Source of the DNA: an uncultured beta proteobacterium
Lineage (GTDB): Bacteria > Pseudomonadota > Gammaproteobacteria > Burkholderiales > Burkholderiaceae_C
Reading direction: 5' to 3'
DNA length: 5,011 nucleotides
Assembly: GCA_903944555.1 (NCBI GenBank)
Contig: CAJASG010000752.1
Coordinates: forward strand, 1 to 5,011
The notes under the pieces were generated by a model that was not told the origin of the DNA, did no database searches, and worked only from the letters and a program-made list of their open reading frames with translations. The position numbers were made by a program, and so were the translations under genes. Shown here piece after piece: positions 4,961-5,011 of the stretch (the first letter of the stretch is position 1; each line of letters starts with the position of its first letter).

Positions 4961-5011
4961 ATGAATTCGGTCGTTCGATTGGCCGAATTGGCCGTGCCTG
5001 CCCATCTTGAC
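4961..5011 (+). CDS. tnpS: 5' end of probable TnpS tyrosine recombinase, cut by the window edge
   Basis: Seventeen codons, MNSVVRLAELAVPAHLD, remain open to the end of the window. ATG 4961 is the first start after an in-frame TAG at 4952-4954. A weak GGA-type ribosome binding site (ggaa, 4947-4950) lies 10 bases upstream. The visible peptide carries no recombinase motif. The identity is inferred from its position: divergent from a tnpT-like gene across a palindrome-rich spacer, exactly where Tn4651-type elements encode TnpS, the integrase-family enzyme resolving cointegrates at res. If the downstream sequence lacks an R-K-HxxR-H-Y domain, this call is wrong. Confidence 0.5.
   Translation, partial: MNSVVRLAELAVPAHLD

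Noticed and set aside
4625..5005. Minus-strand open frame covering the tnpT 5' region and the intergenic dyads
   Set aside because: It is out of frame with the coiled-coil protein, crosses the AT-rich palindromic spacer and encodes no recognisable or plausible domain.
1..5011. CRISPR array, tRNA or rRNA genes, toxin-antitoxin or defence genes
   Set aside because: No regularly spaced repeats, no RNA gene signatures, and all substantial coding regions are accounted for by recombination proteins.

Overview
The window reads as a stack of nested mobile DNA from a Gram-negative bacterium, most likely a beta- or gammaproteobacterium. That assignment is an inference: all the recognised element types (an IS1182-type insertion sequence, a 'recombinase in trio' or RIT element, and a Tn4651-type Tn3-family resolution module) are known from Pseudomonas, Cupriavidus and relatives. 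No host housekeeping gene is visible, so the species cannot be named.

Layout. Bases 1-194 encode the C-terminal part of a DDE transposase of IS1182 type. At base 195 that gene is broken by a complete RIT element (195-3642). Its ends carry a 20-base perfect inverted repeat, followed inward by two copies of a 10-base quasi-palindrome (consensus CTATGYRTAG, read inward) separated by 7 bases. Inside are three overlapping tyrosine recombinase genes in one orientation, ritA (361-1566), ritB (1563-2528) and ritC (2521-3531). Each retains the full R-K-HxxR-H-Y catalytic set. From 3643 the transposase frame resumes for 16 codons, and the presumed right end of the IS follows at about 3666-3704. A short orphan 3' gene fragment (3703-3804) of unknown function comes next.

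The right part is a divergent pair. A 324-residue coiled-coil protein with a KfrA-type N-terminal DNA-binding region lies on the minus strand (3850-4824) and best fits TnpT. A 136-base AT-rich, palindrome-rich intergenic segment (4825-4960) fits the res/rst resolution site. The first 17 codons of a plus-strand gene (4961-5011) occupy the position of TnpS, the tyrosine recombinase that resolves cointegrates of Tn4651-type transposons.

How it fits together. The simplest history is a Tn3-family transposon or its remnant that received an IS1182-type element, possibly within a gene whose tail survives at 3703-3804. The RIT element then landed near the 3' end of the IS transposase gene. The RIT genes are probably co-translated through their 4- and 8-base overlaps and act on the paired sites at the element's ends. 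TnpT and TnpS are expected to act on the palindromes between their genes. The window therefore probably holds two independent tyrosine recombinase systems, although only the extreme N-terminus of the second recombinase is visible.
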